A stretch of 64,000 nt of DNA from Strigops habroptila (lineage: Eukaryota; Chordata; Aves; Psittaciformes; Psittacidae). A program made the translations under genes and the position numbers. The notes beneath the pieces were generated by a model, which saw nothing but the letters and a program-made list of their open reading frames with translations, was not told where the DNA came from and did no database searches. The first letter of the stretch is position 1; every line of letters begins with the position of its first letter. Location of the stretch: NCBI RefSeq assembly GCF_004027225.2, contig NC_044288.2, positions 4,370,719 to 4,434,718 of the forward strand, given 5' to 3'. Positions 20,993 to 31,460 of this stretch are shown one piece after another.

Positions 20993-21937
20993 ACATTTGT
21001 ATGGTGGGGATGGTCCTACAACCCCTCCTCAGGACCTGCAGGTCCAGGAGGGTGCTGAGAAGCGGTGCCAGCTCCCAGTGCAGCCCTGGTGCACAGGGGG
21101 TGGGTTTGAGTGCAGGTTTTTCCCAAGGTTGTGCAAGACAAGAGCTATAAATACCGCGGCGCTTCCTGTGCGGCGCAGGGAGGAAGCTGCTTCCCCGGCG
21201 AGCAGTGGCCTCGGGGTGCAGGCAGCTGCCTGTGGCGGGGGGAAGAGGGTGCCACGTTGTGCAGACCTCGCCTCTTCCCCAGGCAGGGACTGGCTGCTCT
21301 CATCCAGAGCCAACCCCTGATGCTCCACGTCAGACCAGCCACGTTGCGGTGTCTCTAGAAAGCAGCACATGGGGAAGCCATGGTGGGCTTTCCATGGGCC
21401 AAGGCAGGAGGAGGAGGGTGAGGTGCATCCAGAGATGCTAGGAACCAACAGCAGGGTTCTGCTGGGGACAGACCCAGCCGTTTTCTGACCGAGGTCTGTT
21501 GGGTGAGAAGATGCTGCATTGAATGGTGGGACTCCTGGAGAAGGGGGTTTGGAGTGGCTCCAAGGGGTTTGCACCCACCGAGATCTCCACAGAGATGAGG
21601 AGGAAGGGCCACCTCTCACTGCACCATCTCTCCCCTGGCTCTGCTGCCCATCTCCTGCCAACAGCTCTTGAAGCAGCAGAGCTCCAAGAGAGAAAGGGAA
21701 GATGTGTGGGGGGCGATTGTATCCAACCCATAAGCAGGTGATGGAAAACACCTATGGGAGACACCCACAGACCGCCCAGTGCTCTCCTCACCAGCCTACA
21801 AGGTTGATGGAGATTCTCTGGGGTGACACTAATTGTATTCCTAGGGAATAAGCCACCCTCCTCCCCTCTCCCAGCTGGATGACCTGGAAGGTGAGGCTCT
21901 TCAGCTGGATGGGCATGGTCTAGTTCCCTCTGGCCCC
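20993..21937. other. Intergenic with possible transcription unit
   Basis: Contains the TATA/CpG candidate promoter. Open frames of up to 240 codons on the minus strand and 107 on the plus strand show no family motifs and overlap heavily. Confidence 0.4.
21145..21153 (+). promoter_or_regulatory. Candidate TATA promoter in the desert
   Basis: CTATAAATA is followed at once by CpG-rich DNA (CCGCGGCGCTTCC, then GCGGCGCAGGG) that predicts initiation near 21175-21182. This pairing of a strong TATA box with a CpG cluster otherwise occurs only at CITED4 in this window. No recognisable coding sequence follows, so a noncoding or very small gene is the most I can propose. Confidence 0.35.
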
Positions 21938-21994
21938 TGGATAGGGCCTTGACCAACCTGGTCTAATGGAAGGTGCCCCTGCCCATGGCAAGAG
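21938..21994 (+). mobile_element. CR1 fragment, sense
   Basis: GGATAGGGCCTTGACCAACC, then TGGTCTAATGGAAGGTGCCC and CTGCCCATGGCAAGAGG match the CR1 tail region with moderate divergence. It is directly followed by a CR1 piece in the opposite orientation. Confidence 0.6.
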
Positions 21995-22011
21995 GTTTCA
22001 CCTCCCTCCTG

Positions 22012-22105
22012 AACTGGGGTCCAGTGCTGATCCCAGTATTCCAGGCGTAGCCTCAAGTAGGGCAGATAATAACTTCTCTCAGCCCCTGGCACGGTTCATC
22101 TACTG
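22012..22105 (-). mobile_element. CR1 fragment, antisense internal
   Basis: GAACTGGGGTCCAGTG, CCCAGTATTCCAGGCGTAGC and CTCAAGTAGGGCAGATAATA match the antisense CR1 segment upstream of the tail region. It lies head to head with the sense fragment at 21938, which suggests a nested or inverted insertion. Confidence 0.6.
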
Positions 22106-24331
22106 CACTCCATACCTGCAAGAGCTCACTGTTGGTTTCTGCTGTATGAGGCAGAGCTAGAATGGGAAGGAAGCCCCAAGCCCATATTGCATGCCATTTT
22201 GTGAGGAACTTGCCTGAGGTTTTGCATTTGGGAAGCCCCAGGGCTTAAATTGAGAACATAATTGGTGCTCGTGCAAGTTCTGATCCCCAAGAAAGCTCCA
22301 TCCGCAGTAGGTGCCAAACCGAATCTCAGCTGTCACTTAAGAATAAGGGTCTTGGGTTGGATTCACTTGGACAGAAATGTAACCTCTTCAGGCTCAAGCA
22401 CAGATGGCAAAGCACATCAACCCTGTTTCCCCGTGACTTTTAATAATCATGTTTGAAATGATCTTTAAGCAAATCTGATGCTATCAGATGGACTCGAGGT
22501 TTTTGTTTGACTGGAAGTGGCAGCACTGTGTTTGCAGTTCAGAACCAGACTGACGTGGGACTGCGGACCAGGAGGAGTGGGGGGAAGGAAACTGGCAGGT
22601 TTTTGAAATGGAAAACCTGCCAAAATTGACAGAATGTTTCTAAATTGTAAGTGCTGCATTTCCTGAGACAAGTGAACTTGGGGAACTATCACAGAGAGAG
22701 AAAATGCTGTTCCTCATGGGAAGAAGGTCCCTGTGCTGGGGTTTCAGGCATGGCTATGCCCCAACCTGATCACATTTGCCCATGAAGTGTCCACCTGGGA
22801 TCAACATGTAGAATGGGGACAGGAGCAGGGAAGGTGTAAGGAAACCCTCCTGAAGTCTTCCACTGACCAGGTTCCACTTCAGGGAAAGCTGTTGGGCCAG
22901 GAGGGCAGTTTGAGATTCTTCTTGGTTTTTGTCAAGATTAGAAGATGAGCCCAAGGACTTGCTTTGACAACCCTTTGAGAACTTGCTTTGACAACTTGCT
23001 TTGAGCAGAAGATACCTCTGGGTTCCTCCTGCCACACTCTCCAGCCCAAGTGGTCCAGGAAACCCTCGCCTGGGCAGGTCCATGTTCATCTCCTCGGGCT
23101 CTGGGTGCATCTATGCCATCCCTGTCATTTGGAAATGCTTCCAGAAGCTCTTCTTCTTTATTCTCTGAGTCTGATATGCAAAGGATGCACTGTGGATTGT
23201 GCTGCTCTGCAGGCTGCCTGCTGCTCTGCCTCCTGGGGATGGACCCTCTGGGAGATGAGGACTCTGGTACAGATTCTGCCTCCTGCCTGTGTCACCGCGC
23301 ACTTTGCAAGAGGAAAAACTTATTTGTTCTGCCATGGAAAGGTACAGCTTGTGTTCTACCAAGGACACAAGGAAGAGAAGGAACATGGAGTGCAGGCAGG
23401 GAGGGGGTGAACTGTCCCTCACGGAGATCTCTTTCACGCATCCACTTCACGTGACAGGAGCTGATCTAAGTGGAGGCTTCTGTGACCCTGCCAGGGCTCC
23501 TGCCCTTGGTGGCATGATCCTGCTTACCTCTGTGCCAGTGCTGAGCTAGTACAGGGGAAAATAACCTTGGAAAAAGAGCTTTGTGTTCATCCAAATCAGC
23601 CCCATGCAATGGCTGTTTGCATGGCCAGAGGCAGTGCCCCGCTGCATGGGAAGAGACCATGTCCCAGGGGCTGGGGAAGGCTGGGTCCTGCCTTGTCCAA
23701 ATTAGAGCAGTTTATATTACCAGAGGACAAAGTGTGTGGTGCTGAGGGGAAAGCAGAAGCAATCAGTCCACAAATCCCCCAGGATCTATTAGCAGCGATC
23801 CAACTGGCTCCTGACCCCAGCCCAGCTTCCCCTCCTGTGAGTTGATGTTGTTTCACCTGCCAAGTGACATGTACCTGCCTTGAAGGCAGATCTCTTTGCT
23901 ATCTCTTGCTTGGTTATTGATGAAGATCAGAGTCCTGGTAAGCCTGGTGCTGGTGCCTGCCTGGGTGCAGAGGCACAGTTCCACCCGGATGTCTCAGGAA
24001 CTGCTTGTCCTGATAATACAAGTGGGCAGATCTGGGATCAGGCTCTGCTGATTCTGCTCCGAGGAACAGAAGGGAAGGAAGCAATTTCTGTAAATTTAGT
24101 AAGAAAGTCCTTCAGCCTAATTGCTGGAAGTGGTTGGGGAAGCTGACGGGCTATAATCAGCATCGTGACTTTCTTCCTGCTCATCAACAATGCCAGAGCT
24201 CCTCCTTGGTGCAGCTCTGGTGCAGCCTGGTGCAAAGTGACAGCAACCCTCACCAGCTCAATCTCACCGGCCAGGAGCAGCACAGGCCAAACACAAAGGT
24301 GGAGTGTGGGAAGACCTCTGGAGAGCAGCCA
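22106..24331. other. Intergenic, nothing recognised
   Basis: No gene recognised. An imperfect triple repeat of ACTTGCTTTGACAA-like units lies at about 22957-23003. Confidence 0.5.
22957..23003. repeat. Imperfect triple ACTTGCTTTGA repeat
   Basis: The unit ACTTGCTTTGACAA occurs about three times in 47 bp with one degenerate spacer. It is a small local duplication. Confidence 0.7.
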
Positions 24332-24427
24332 GTCTGCTTAGATGGGGTGTCCAGGTTAGAAAAGTGACAATAAAATATTGTCTGCTTAGATGGGGTGTCC
24401 AGGTTAGAAAAGTGACAATAAAATATT
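24332..24427. repeat. 48-bp exact tandem duplication
   Basis: Two identical copies (24332-24379 and 24380-24427) stand directly head to tail. Exact identity implies a recent duplication or an assembly or copy-number variant. Confidence 0.95.
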
Positions 24428-24429
24428 GT

Positions 24430-24849
24430 GAGAGGCTAATTATGCACAAACCACCACAGCAAATGGGAAACTGGGGCTAAAGTTGGATTTAAATTGCAGA
24501 GGCCCTTCCGAAAGATGAGCTGTGCTAATGACAGTGCTGTGGCTTCATGTTAATTGGGAATAAGAAGCTCTGAATGACAGGAGGAGTGATAGCTGTTGCA
24601 GAACATTGCTCAGAGAGAGCAATAGGCAGAACGATCCATTATTCCTGAGAAAATATTCATAAAATGTGGTGTCTCCATGAGATTTCGCATCATTTCACCT
24701 CTGTCAGAGGCTGGGAGCATGTGCTGTTTCACTGATGTGATCAATGGGGGGAAATGCTACCTGATACTGGCTGGCCACCTTAATAATTCCCTGTATTGTT
24801 AACCCAAATACTGAGAAACTATTTTTGTGTTAATTATAACAGTCTTATA
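24430..24849. promoter_or_regulatory. Candidate conserved noncoding element
   Basis: AT-rich, repeat-free sequence with many developmental-type motifs: GCTAATTATGCA, TGTTAATTGGG, AATATTCATAAAA, TTAATTATAAC. The composition differs from the GC-rich desert around it. This is a composition and motif judgement only. Confidence 0.3.
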
Positions 24850-24886
24850 ACAGTCTTCCAGTACATAAAGGGTGCAACAAGAAATC
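24850..24886 (+). mobile_element. Very short CR1 fragment
   Basis: CTTCCAGTACATAAAGGGTG followed by CAACAAGAAA matches an internal CR1 segment. It is only about 37 bp, so it could be chance. Confidence 0.45.
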
Positions 24887-27192
24887 ACAGCACTGATCAG
24901 GGCAGGGTCAGGCTCCTCCTCAACCAGCCATCACTGTGAATCCCTCTTTCATGAGCAGCCTGACCCACCCTGGATGGGAGGTGTCTGACATCCTCTGACC
25001 CTCTGCTTCTGCTCTTGGCAGATGATTGCATCCTGGCTTCCAGGGAAAACCCTGAACAGGCAGGAGTCCCTGAACCCCTTTGAGGGCTTCTTTAAAGCTG
25101 TGGGATGGCGTATTTGGCCATTGCTGCACAAAAATTAGAGGTCTCCACTGTTCTGGACACATGATGCTCTGGGCTCTCAGTGACCCTGTGAGTTCAATCA
25201 AAAATTATGCTGTCCTATGGCTGTCAGTGATGAAATTCATGTGCTACTTCATTCTCATTCAGAACAACTGGGATTATACCAGTAATGCCCAGAGTTTTCC
25301 ATTTTGTTGGCCTGGAAAGTCACTTGGAGTCATTTGAATCATGTAATGCAATGGTTTGGAGGTCAGTTCAAGCCAAAGCAATGCAGAGGTCTGAGATGTG
25401 TAGGGCCAAAGGTCCAACCCCTTTTCTCCTCTGTCTGGTATCTTGCTTGCCTGATGGGGAGCGAGACACAGAGCAAAAGTCTAGCTCCTTCCTGAGCTGC
25501 AGGCTGGGCAGGAGGGGGGATCAGCGGGGATCAGCCTCACCTCTGCTCTGGTGGAATCTCTAATAAAGGCTCTAACTTCATTCAATTCAACTAATGGCAG
25601 CTATGTGCAGCTCCAGGTAAACACTGGGAAGATCTCCAAGTCTTCATGCATGGCTCAGACAGAGACTGCTGTGAAGAAAAGGGTTTAGTCCCTTAGGGGC
25701 AGGATCCCATTAAGATGGAATTCAAAGAGTTTCATTCTGATGCTTGTAACAAACACAGGCAAATGTGGTAATTCCCCTAAATGGGAATTAAAACCTTTGG
25801 GCCTGGCTGAGCTAAAGAATGAGACTGCATATAGACCGAGAGCCAGGTGAGGACCCATCCAGAACCTCCCAAGGCCAGAGGGGTCCTTGTCTTGGCTCTA
25901 ATGAGAGCTGGATGGCACCTTGCTCAGCATCCAGCAATTCTGAATACAAAGCAACACCCCGTGTTGGTTTGTTAATGAACTGTGTCAAATCTGTGGCCAT
26001 GGTGAATGTGAAGAGGCTGAGCCACAAGGAAGTAGTTAAAAGCTTGTGCATGAGGGATCATGGCTGGGAGGAGGTGCTGTGATGGGGGAGCCTCGGCTCT
26101 TCCCAGTGAGCACAGGCTGCAGGGCACAGCGTCAGGGTTACAAGAGCATGGCAGGTCAGAAGAGAGAGGAAGCGCTTGGGAGCTGGATGGGAGTCTGGGC
26201 AGAAACCTCCATCCCATGGATGGTTACGCTGCAAAACGTCCCCTGGCTGGCATCCTGCAGTGCTCCAAGATGTCTTAGCAGCAGTTGGGATCAGTGGCTA
26301 TGACGGGGCAGTCAGGCAGGAGCCACCTCTGGTTCCTCCCCATCACATCTGCTGTCTCAAGGCAGTGACACTGATGCTCCTTCACCTACATAACCCAACC
26401 ACACAATAACAAGGAGGACAAGCAGGCGAGGACTGTGTTTGCAGGATGGAACTGATACTTTCTCCCTTATTTTTTCTCCACCCAGTTGCCAGGGCGGAGA
26501 TGCCTTTTCACAGTTGTCATACAGGACACGTCTCTCCAAGCTGCAGAGGAACCAATGGATGCCACGTGCTAGGGACAGATCCATATATCCCTGGGCCAAT
26601 TGGTTGGTTGATGTCTAAGGACTGTCTTTGTGCTGTGCTCCAGGCATGTCTCTGTATTGCAGTGCATGGCTGTGTCTTGTCCTAAGGACCAGAGACCAGC
26701 TGTGTGCCTGGACAGATGTGGCCCAGGGCTGAATGACTCCCTGGATGACTCCGCTGTGACATTAAGACAAGATGTGAAGATCTGCCCTCAGGAAACAGCG
26801 AATGGGTTAAGCAATGCCCTGTCGCGACCATCTGACTTGAGGCCTGCCATGGACTGGCTTGGGCAAGAAAGCGCCAGAAGAGAGGTGGATTCCCAAGTAA
26901 TGTGGCTGTGCATCAGTTTGTTTCTTCAGTGACACAGTGAGGATGCTTCTTTTGAAGAGCTCATAAAACCAGTGGTGGCATCAGGCAGCACCCCCCTCCT
27001 TGGTGCCTCCAGATGATCAACACAGGCAGGAAAGGCCAGGGTTTCCATGCCATGCTCCAAACATCAGCCACCCTCCCCTTCAAGTGTCCTCAGAGGCAGA
27101 CCCCAGGAGATGTTTCAAGAAGACCTACAGGACTCATGCACAAACCTCACACCCAGGTTAGCACTTTTCCAAAACAAGGAACTGTAATTGTT
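24887..27192. other. Intergenic, nothing recognised
   Basis: No gene or repeat recognised in about 2.3 kb. Confidence 0.5.
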
Positions 27193-27241
27193 CCCATTTT
27201 TAAGAGAATTAGAAACTGAGGCATTCAGAGAGCCTGGGCTT
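27193..27241 (-). mobile_element. MIR-like ancient SINE core
   Basis: TTCCCATTTTTAAGAGAATT followed by AGAAACTGAGGCATTCAGAG matches the reverse complement of the MIR/Core-SINE stretch CTGTAAAATGGG...CTCAGTTTC. It is short and diverged. Confidence 0.45.
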
Positions 27242-27706
27242 TGTCCTGTTACGTGGTCCCAGTGCTGCTGAGTCCAGAGCTCACCCTGTACCATTGCTGC
27301 TTTGCAGAGCTTCTGGGCTCACATCCACCACCTTTGCTGCACAGCGTGGTGGGATGGAGGCAGTTGCATTCCCACCTACCCACACATGCTGCTTAGCCCA
27401 GTGGTGAGGATTCAGAGAGGCTGAATCCATCCCTTGTGTGGTTTGGAAGGTGGTTTTAGATACAAGAGCCCTGGCTGCAGAGGGATCTCTTAGCTCTTCT
27501 GGGGCCAGCTGCAATGATGATGAGCAGGCGATGCAGATGCCTCTGCATGTTGGTATCCGTGTGCTAGCCTGAGCAAAAGCAGAGCAGGAGGAGAATGAGC
27601 CAGGAGTCAGCAGGATTTATCTCGTCTGTGTCCAAGTAGGGCAGAGTGCAGTAGGGAGCGGTCACATTCCTCCTGTGCTGGGTGTATTCTCCTTTTTCCC
27701 TTACAG

Positions 27707-28224
27707 AAATGAAGACCTATTTGTCACTACAGCCCTGGTACTGTGATGTGTGGGCTTCAGAGGTGCTGCGAGGCCCAGAGCCACAGGGCTCTAAGCTCCA
27801 TCAGATGAACATCACTGCTCTTTTCTCTCTTTCAATGCTGTCTGAAGGGATGCAGCAGCTCCGGTGCTACCTGCAGAGTGAGGAACTGCAGGATCCTCAC
27901 GGGGCAGCTGGTGGAGGGGCTGCTGTGACATGGTCTTGCTGCTGGGAGCATGGTCCCAAGTGGAGAGCATGGGCAGCCTCATGCGTGTTGTTTTGTGTTT
28001 GCAAGTTGGGCTATTTTTCTGCTGTTCCCTTTGAGCCAGTCGGTGCTTGTGTTTTAATCATGATAAGACAGATGGAGATTTCCAAGCCCTCTACAGTCAG
28101 GGCCAGTGTAATCCATGGGAAAAGACTGAAGGAAGCATCTCCAGGTGATTTTAGTGATGCCCAGCACCGTGGTGAGAAGGGCACACAGAGGCTAGAGCCT
28201 GGCAAGGCTGTCCTGGGAAGACGG
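27707..28224 (+). other. Exon-like open segment, unknown
   Basis: A strong acceptor-like site (TTCTCCTTTTTCCCTTACAG ending at 27706) and a good donor-like site (ACGG|GTAAGG at 28224/28225) bound 518 bp. One plus-strand frame is open throughout, starting at ATG 27709 and coding 172 codons. The translation has no motif I recognise and codon use looks unremarkable. It may be a lncRNA exon or a chance arrangement. Confidence 0.2.
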
Positions 28225-31169
28225 GTAAGGCAGCTGCTGCTTCCCTGCCTTCCAAGGGAGGGTTCATCTCACTGCTCCTCACCACTGTAGAGTGGAGCTG
28301 CTGCACACTCATCCCATGGGCACGTCCCTGCCATGGCAGCTTGGCTCCCAGGGAAGGCAGGGAGCATTTTGCTGCCTGTATCTGGGGAGGGCAGAGATGA
28401 CATTTGGTTCCGGGAACCACGAGGTGCCTCCTGTCCAGTCGAACCTGTCCCTTTGGCAAGCGCTGGGGGAGGCTCTTCAGGGGAAAATGGTCGAGCTTAC
28501 AGAATGTGTTCTTGTTCCTGGGTCACATAACCCCTAATTCAGCTGGAGGAAGCAGCTGCCTCCCGCACAGCAGAGATAATAGACATCCAGTGCCCAGAGG
28601 GGTGTTTGAAGACCTAATTGAAGGCCAGTTCTGCAGGTCCGGCTTCCTGGAAGAGGGCTGGGACTAGCGCAGAAACAAAGATGCTCCCTTCTCGCTGCAC
28701 CCTGCCACTGGAGCCACGTCAAGGGGAGCACAAACCTACTGTGGTAACTTAGACCCTCTGCCCAAGCATGGGCAGCAGCACAACACAGGGAATGGGAAGG
28801 GAGCAGGGAACTGCAGCAAAGGGACGTGATGGAATATTTCATGCTATGAGTCCCCATGCTGTCCCTGCTGCACTGTGCCCACATACATCCCTGTGAAGCT
28901 GTGGTCATTTGGTGAAGCACAGAGGGTGACTCTGGGAGCAGTTAGCTCCCATCTCCATATTTTTGCTGAAAATCAGATCCTTTTTGCAGTCCGTTTAGAA
29001 GGAGCTTCACTGGAGCAGTATCTTGTGTCCCTGAAGGTCCCAGCTTCCCTGTAGATTACTGGCCCTAAAGGCTCAACTCTGCAACTCTCTGATCTCAAGG
29101 GGATTCTTGCTCTAAACTGCTCGAGGCCATTTTTGGGACATGCTGTTGTGAGCAGGGGTGAGGTTGGTGAGAACACCCAGCTCTTCCTCTCGGCTCTGTC
29201 TAGGTGCCTGTAGATGGGTGATGGATCATTAGGGTCACGAGCTGGTCTGGAACACACAGAGTGGTTCTGCCATTGCTAGAGCGTGAGTTCACGTCTGAGT
29301 TATGGAAGCACAGAGGAATTAGCTGTAAATATACAGTGGAAACCAAGGGAGCCTATAATTAAATGTTAAGAGTTGTAATTAATGCTGCCTATATGAGTAT
29401 CTCAGCTTCTTGTGGAATCCAGACATTCCCTGCCGCTCCCTGTTTCCACAGGGCAGCAGAGAGGGCAGCGGGCAGTGAACGGACAGCACCAGCGCTCACA
29501 CCCACTGTGGTCCAGCAGGGAGCTACTCAGACACGTGCAACAACAACCTGTTTGTATATTGGTTCTCATGACATTTCCGGGTTTCATCTGCTCCTACTGA
29601 GCAATGGGGAGATGGGGAATGTGTGTGCATGTGCTGGGCTCTGCCTGGACGCTGGTGTCAAGAGCAGGTCAGACACCTATCTCTGAAGAGCAGATCTGGA
29701 ATATGAGCCAGGAAGCAGAGCTGTGATGGGTAAAAGGCATTTAGAGGAGTCAAGTGATCTCCTCCTCTCTGGTACTGTGTGAGGGGTCTGTCCCAGGGGA
29801 GCACACTCTGAAGATCAGCTGCAGGAAGGAGCTGTGCTTTGATGCTGCCTGTATCAGCTTCTTCATGCATCTGTGTTGCTTTGCTAATGGGTACTAAAGA
29901 CTGAGTGACTTTAGTGCAGTCACTTGGAAACCAATGTTAACCCAGGCTGTAAAACTGTACTTATGAATGTGGGTAAATAGAACCTGCTCCATCTGGGATA
30001 GCGAGGTCTGCAAGAGGAAGGTGACTAGCTCCTTCTCACCCAACAAGTCAAGGACAGCACCTTCTCCACCCTCCACAGGACTCGGGCATCCTGGTGGCCA
30101 ATTCTGCATCGCAGTCATGGGATGCACTTAGCTCTTATGCAGGTTGATTTTAGGAGGCATATTAACTTCTGCGTGAAACTTCATGTTCCTTGTCCTCATA
30201 GTTGGTGCCCACCAGCAGTGTGCTCTGTGTAAACCCGGCGTGCTTGTACCTTTTTCCTCTCCTGTTAAGGTGGAAAGGGGCCATCAAGTGCAGATTTCAA
30301 TCTCAAGGTAGTGAATGGGACTTTTCTCACTTCACACACAGGACTGTGACTCCTGGAACAATATAGGGTCTGTCTCAAGCACACATGGATTGCCCTCTGC
30401 TAAGTGACTCATCCTGTCAGATTTCTGTTCTTTCCTGAGCAATCTCCCATCTGAAGTCACTTGGATGCCTTTCAGATGCTTTTCATTTGAACTCATAGAT
30501 CTCCTTCTACCCAAAACAAGAGCACAAACTTGCTTCTTTAACAGTAGCCAAAACCTTCTTGCCACACTGCCAAGAACTTCTTCAGCATCCAGGCTTAAAA
30601 CAGTCTCTTTTCCTTGCCTGTTGTCTGTCTTGGCTATGTTTCCCAGAAGCTGCTGTTTCAGGGCTGCTGTCTGTACAAAATTAGCTCCTGAGAACATGTG
30701 TTCAGGTGCACTTTAAGCAGTGTCAGTATAGCTGCTCCTGCCTGTGTGCGAGTCTGCTGCAGCAGGATTTTGGTTAATATGTCCCTTGTTATAAAACTGG
30801 GATTTTTGTCAAGTTCCTGCTGTTCTGTTTAAATGAAATTTCTCCTGGGATCGTTCATCTGTTTGACCTTCAGTGCTTGTTTTGTGGGACAAGCCCACAT
30901 TGGATCCAGTGATACTGATGGCTTTGCATGCCTTCACAAGATGTCCTTTCCTCTCCCAGGCATTCTTCTTTGTGGCTTGCATGGGAGCACCCAAAGGCAC
31001 CAAGAAGTCACTTGTGTAATGCATGCTGCAACAATAAGCCATTATCACTCTGGAAAAGGGCTGCAAGTAAAGACTGTGCAAATGATGAATTGCAATGTTG
31101 GAAACAACCCCCTTTTGTCGCACTCAGGAATTCCAGGTGATGCTGTGGGTTTCCCTGCTGTCTGTTCCC
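28225..31169. other. Intergenic, nothing named
   Basis: Apart from the AT-rich block at 29270-29400, no gene or named repeat recognised. Confidence 0.45.
29270..29400. promoter_or_regulatory. Candidate conserved noncoding element
   Basis: A short AT-rich block with GGAATTAGC, CTATAATTAAATG and GTAATTAATGC, that is, clustered homeodomain-type TAATTA cores within 50 bp. Conservation is not shown here. Confidence 0.25.
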
Positions 31170-31460
31170 AGGAAAACACCCTATGATTTGTTAAATGGGA
31201 ATTTGGGCCAAAATGTGCAAAACCAGAATAACCAGGGGTTCTTTTTTTTTTTTTCCCAGGCTGTGAAAAATGCACCCTTTTAAGAATCAATAAATCTGTA
31301 TGCAGATTCCCAGCACATGAATAATTCAGGGCTATGAGAAAGGCGAAACACTATAGTGGTTTGATTACGCAGTTGTTTTAAATAAGCAAAATTAGTTGTT
31401 AATGAGACCCCTCTGCATATTTAGGAAAGCTGAATAATTTATTAAGAGCCAAGAAGTGAA
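31170..31460. promoter_or_regulatory. Candidate conserved noncoding element
   Basis: A repeat-free AT-rich block with TTGATTACGCAG, TTAGTTGTTAATGAG, ATGAATAATTCAGG and TGAATAATTTATTAAG. An interrupting T tract (31239-31255) is the only simple sequence. It stands out from its GC-richer surroundings. Confidence 0.3.
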
